From an uncultured Mucilaginibacter sp. (lineage in GTDB: Bacteria > Bacteroidota > Bacteroidia > Sphingobacteriales > Sphingobacteriaceae): a stretch of 64,000 bases of DNA. A program made the translations under genes and the position numbers. Positions 62,331 to 64,000 of the stretch are shown here, in pieces. Location of the stretch: the NCBI GenBank assembly GCA_913775265.1, contig CAJYJH010000041.1, forward strand, positions 124,001 to 188,000, read 5' to 3'. Every line of letters begins with the position of its first letter. The first letter of the stretch is position 1. The notes beneath the pieces are model-generated. The model was not told the DNA's origin. It did not search any database and worked only from the letters and a program-made list of their open reading frames with translations.

Positions 62331-63440
62331 TTATTTAGGCGCTTTGCGTAACAGGTATAAGCCGGTAAGGCCGAAAACCACGTTAGGGACAAATACCGCA
62401 ATAATAGGAGGCAGGTTGGCTTTTAGCGAGAAAACGTTGGCAAAACGGTCGACTACAATGTAGAGGAAGCATAACAGAATGCCTATGCCCAAGGGTAAGC
62501 CAATGCCGCCCCGCACCTTGCGCGATGATATGGATACGCCAATGAGGGTAAGTACAAATGCTGATAGCGGATAAACAAACCGCCGAAATTTCTCTAACTG
62601 TAGTTCCACCAGGCGGCCGGTGCCCCGTATTCTTTCCTTTTCAATCTGTTTGCTCAGGTCGGACGTGGATATTGCGCGATAGATGTTTGTATTAATGTCG
62701 TTATTGGCCTCAAAATCTGAGGGGCGCATATCTAACACAGTATCCTTACGCGGGCCTTCTAAAAATTGCTCTTTGAGGCCGTTGATGTAACGTACCTTAT
62801 AATCCTGGATAGACCAATTGCGCTTTAGCGAGTCATAAACCACACGCTGAGCGGTTAGCTTTTCTTTAAGCTGATCGCCGTCAAATTTCTCCATAACGAA
62901 GTTGTAGCCGGTATGCACAACATTATCATACGACTGCAAATAAACATACGTGCGATTGTCCAACTGCATATGCAAATCTTTTTGGGTAGGGTCGGAGCTA
63001 TCTGTATAGGTATGGGCAAATCTCACGCTCAGTTGATTGGTGAACGGGATGAAATACACGTTGCCAAAAAAGAAGAATACAAAAATTACCCCCGAAGCGA
63101 TGAAATAGGGCCTTAAAAAGCGGTTAAAACTAACCTTGCCGCTTAGTATAGGTACAATTTCGGTCTGGTTGGCCATTTTTGCGGTAAAGAAGATTACCGC
63201 CAAAAAGTTGATGAGCGGAAGTAGTATATTGGCATAGTATGGCAAATAGCCTCCGTAATATAAAAATACAATGGCGCTTAGAGGTGCCTTGCTTTTTAAA
63301 AAGTCGTCCAGGTGTTCAGATACGTCAAACACTACAATAATCACCAGAAATAAGATCAGCGTAAATAAAAAGGTACCCAGATATTTACGGATAATATACC
63401 AGTCGATGATTTTAATGTAGTTATTCAAGAATTTGAACAT
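62331..63440 (-). CDS. LptF/LptG-family lipopolysaccharide export permease
   Basis: This 369-residue inner-membrane protein of the YjgP/YjgQ family, with LptB, extracts lipopolysaccharide for export. The N-terminus is IIDWYIIRKYLGTFLFTLIL, with six spans flanking a periplasmic beta-jellyroll. GGYLPYYANILLPLINFLAVIFF and KMANQTEIVPILSGKVSFNR (the coupling-helix region that meets LptB) are typical. The final spans carry YPLSAFVLTLIGVSISSRKV. Only one of the two permeases is here; whether it is LptF or LptG is not decided. Its ATG overlaps the tgt stop by one base (TAATG). Confidence 0.93.
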   Translation of the reverse strand: MFKFLNNYIKIIDWYIIRKYLGTFLFTLILFLVIIVVFDVSEHLDDFLKSKAPLSAIVFLYYGGYLPYYANILLPLINFLAVIFFTAKMANQTEIVPILSGKVSFNRFLRPYFIASGVIFVFFFFGNVYFIPFTNQLSVRFAHTYTDSSDPTQKDLHMQLDNRTYVYLQSYDNVVHTGYNFVMEKFDGDQLKEKLTAQRVVYDSLKRNWSIQDYKVRYINGLKEQFLEGPRKDTVLDMRPSDFEANNDINTNIYRAISTSDLSKQIEKERIRGTGRLVELQLEKFRRFVYPLSAFVLTLIGVSISSRKVRGGIGLPLGIGILLCFLYIVVDRFANVFSLKANLPPIIAVFVPNVVFGLTGLYLLRKAPK

Positions 63441-64000
63441 TACAGGCGTTGGGCTAATTGTTTAACCATGGTATTCTTCCAACTGTAAAAGTCGCCGCTT
63501 ATTATCTTTTGCCGTGCTTCGTTTACTAACCAAAGGTAAAAATGAAGGTTGTGCAAGCTGGCTATCTGTGCCCCCAGCATTTCGCCGGCAGTAATCAGGT
63601 GTCTTAAATAAGCTTTGGTATGTTCTTGGTCTACCCACAAATCGCTCTCGGCATCAATGGGCGAAAAATCATTTTTCCATTTCTCGTTACGCATATTCAG
63701 GATGCCGTTTCGGGTAAACAGCAAACCATGGCGGGCGTTGCGGGTAGGCATTACACAATCAAACATGTCAACACCCAGAGCAATGTTTTCCAGAATGTTT
63801 ACCGGGGTGCCCACGCCCATCAGGTAACGTGGCTTTTGCTCGGGTAAAATGTTGCAAACCAGTTCGGTCATGGCATACATTTCTTCAGCAGGCTCGCCTA
63901 CCGAAAGGCCGCCAATGGCATTTCCTTCGCGTTCGAAAGAGGCAATTACCTCGGCCGATTTTGCGCGCAGGTCTTTATAAACCGATCCTTGTACAATTGG
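63440..64000 (-). CDS. tgt: Queuine tRNA-ribosyltransferase (C-terminal part; 5' end outside window)
   Basis: The frame is open from the right edge. It reads PIVQGSVYKDLRAKSAEVIA and GGLSVGEPAEEMYAMTELV before the first internal Met. GVGTPVNILENIALGVDMFD and CVMPTRNARHGLLFT contain the catalytic Asp and the base-exchange region. It swaps guanine-34 for preQ1 in GUN-anticodon tRNAs. The stretch that in Zymomonas-type enzymes carries the CxCxxC zinc ligands reads IDAESDLWVDQEH, with no cysteines, although HLITAGEMLGAQIASLHNLH aligns well after it. From memory this loss is common in Bacteroidota. First gene of the tgt-lptF/G-DMT operon. Confidence 0.94.
   Translation of the reverse strand, partial: PIVQGSVYKDLRAKSAEVIASFEREGNAIGGLSVGEPAEEMYAMTELVCNILPEQKPRYLMGVGTPVNILENIALGVDMFDCVMPTRNARHGLLFTRNGILNMRNEKWKNDFSPIDAESDLWVDQEHTKAYLRHLITAGEMLGAQIASLHNLHFYLWLVNEARQKIISGDFYSWKNTMVKQLAQRL

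Overview
The window is a gene-dense chromosomal stretch from a Bacteroidota bacterium, most likely family Sphingobacteriaceae (Mucilaginibacter or Pedobacter type; this is a memory-based judgement, not a search). The signs are a type IX secretion plug protein (DUF5103), TamB with TamL lipoproteins, the DUF1800/DUF1501 exported pair, an acidic DUF5522 mini-protein, starts without Shine-Dalgarno sequences, and at least eleven copies of the Bacteroidota -7 promoter element TAnnTTTG just upstream of start sites. Nearly everything is housekeeping. No CRISPR array, rRNA operon, intact insertion sequence or prophage was seen.

Region by region: 1-0.9 kb is the 3' end of a sugar-enzyme-like gene closed by a strong terminator. 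1.0-4.8 kb is the one clearly foreign-looking segment. It holds a 1133-residue, very A/T-rich gene with three N-terminal repeats, an S1-like RNA-binding domain and a C-terminal AlbA_2 (Schlafen-type) domain, preceded by a perfect 33-bp palindrome and followed by an A/T-rich gap full of small inverted repeats. 4.8-12.2 kb carries an EVE protein, aldo/keto reductase, pyrD, a Tat-exported SGNH hydrolase, an ABC-F ATPase, the type IX plug and a thioesterase. 12.4-16.4 kb has a small basic protein and tRNA-Cys in one apparent transcript, a SpoU methyltransferase, TamL and MarR. 16.4-20.9 kb is the long minus-strand run nusB - DUF1573 - yajC - YbbR - coaE - MBL nuclease - DUF5522. 21-33.6 kb holds an ABC exporter, an acidic disordered protein, a D-lactate-dehydrogenase-like flavoprotein, a thioesterase, an IGHMBP2-like helicase, guanine deaminase, an OmpH lipoprotein, gyrB and a PadR/membrane-protein pair.

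33.8-44.4 kb contains a membrane-anchored DnaQ-type exonuclease overlapping a cNMP/CBS/DUF294 protein, a retropepsin-like protease, and the tamB-tamL operon. 44.6-53.8 kb has dnaE, TfoX, a VOC protein, the DUF1800-DUF1501 pair, a Nudix protein and a pseudouridine synthase. The DUF1800 gene is split by an in-frame TAA inside its conserved domain. 53.9-60.4 kb has DUF4126, a four-helix-bundle protein, TspO, ZIP, PAP2, glmM and a cysteine desulfurase. 60.4-61.3 kb is a gene-free A/T-rich gap. The right edge is a minus-strand operon tgt - lptF/G - DMT transporter, with tgt cut by the window end.

The best candidate for an undescribed system is the S1/AlbA_2 gene at 1122-4523 with its palindrome. 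Several gene starts were moved from the longest open frame because a promoter element, terminator or family N-terminus rules out the longer version. TTG starts are proposed for the first tamL, tamB and glmM.
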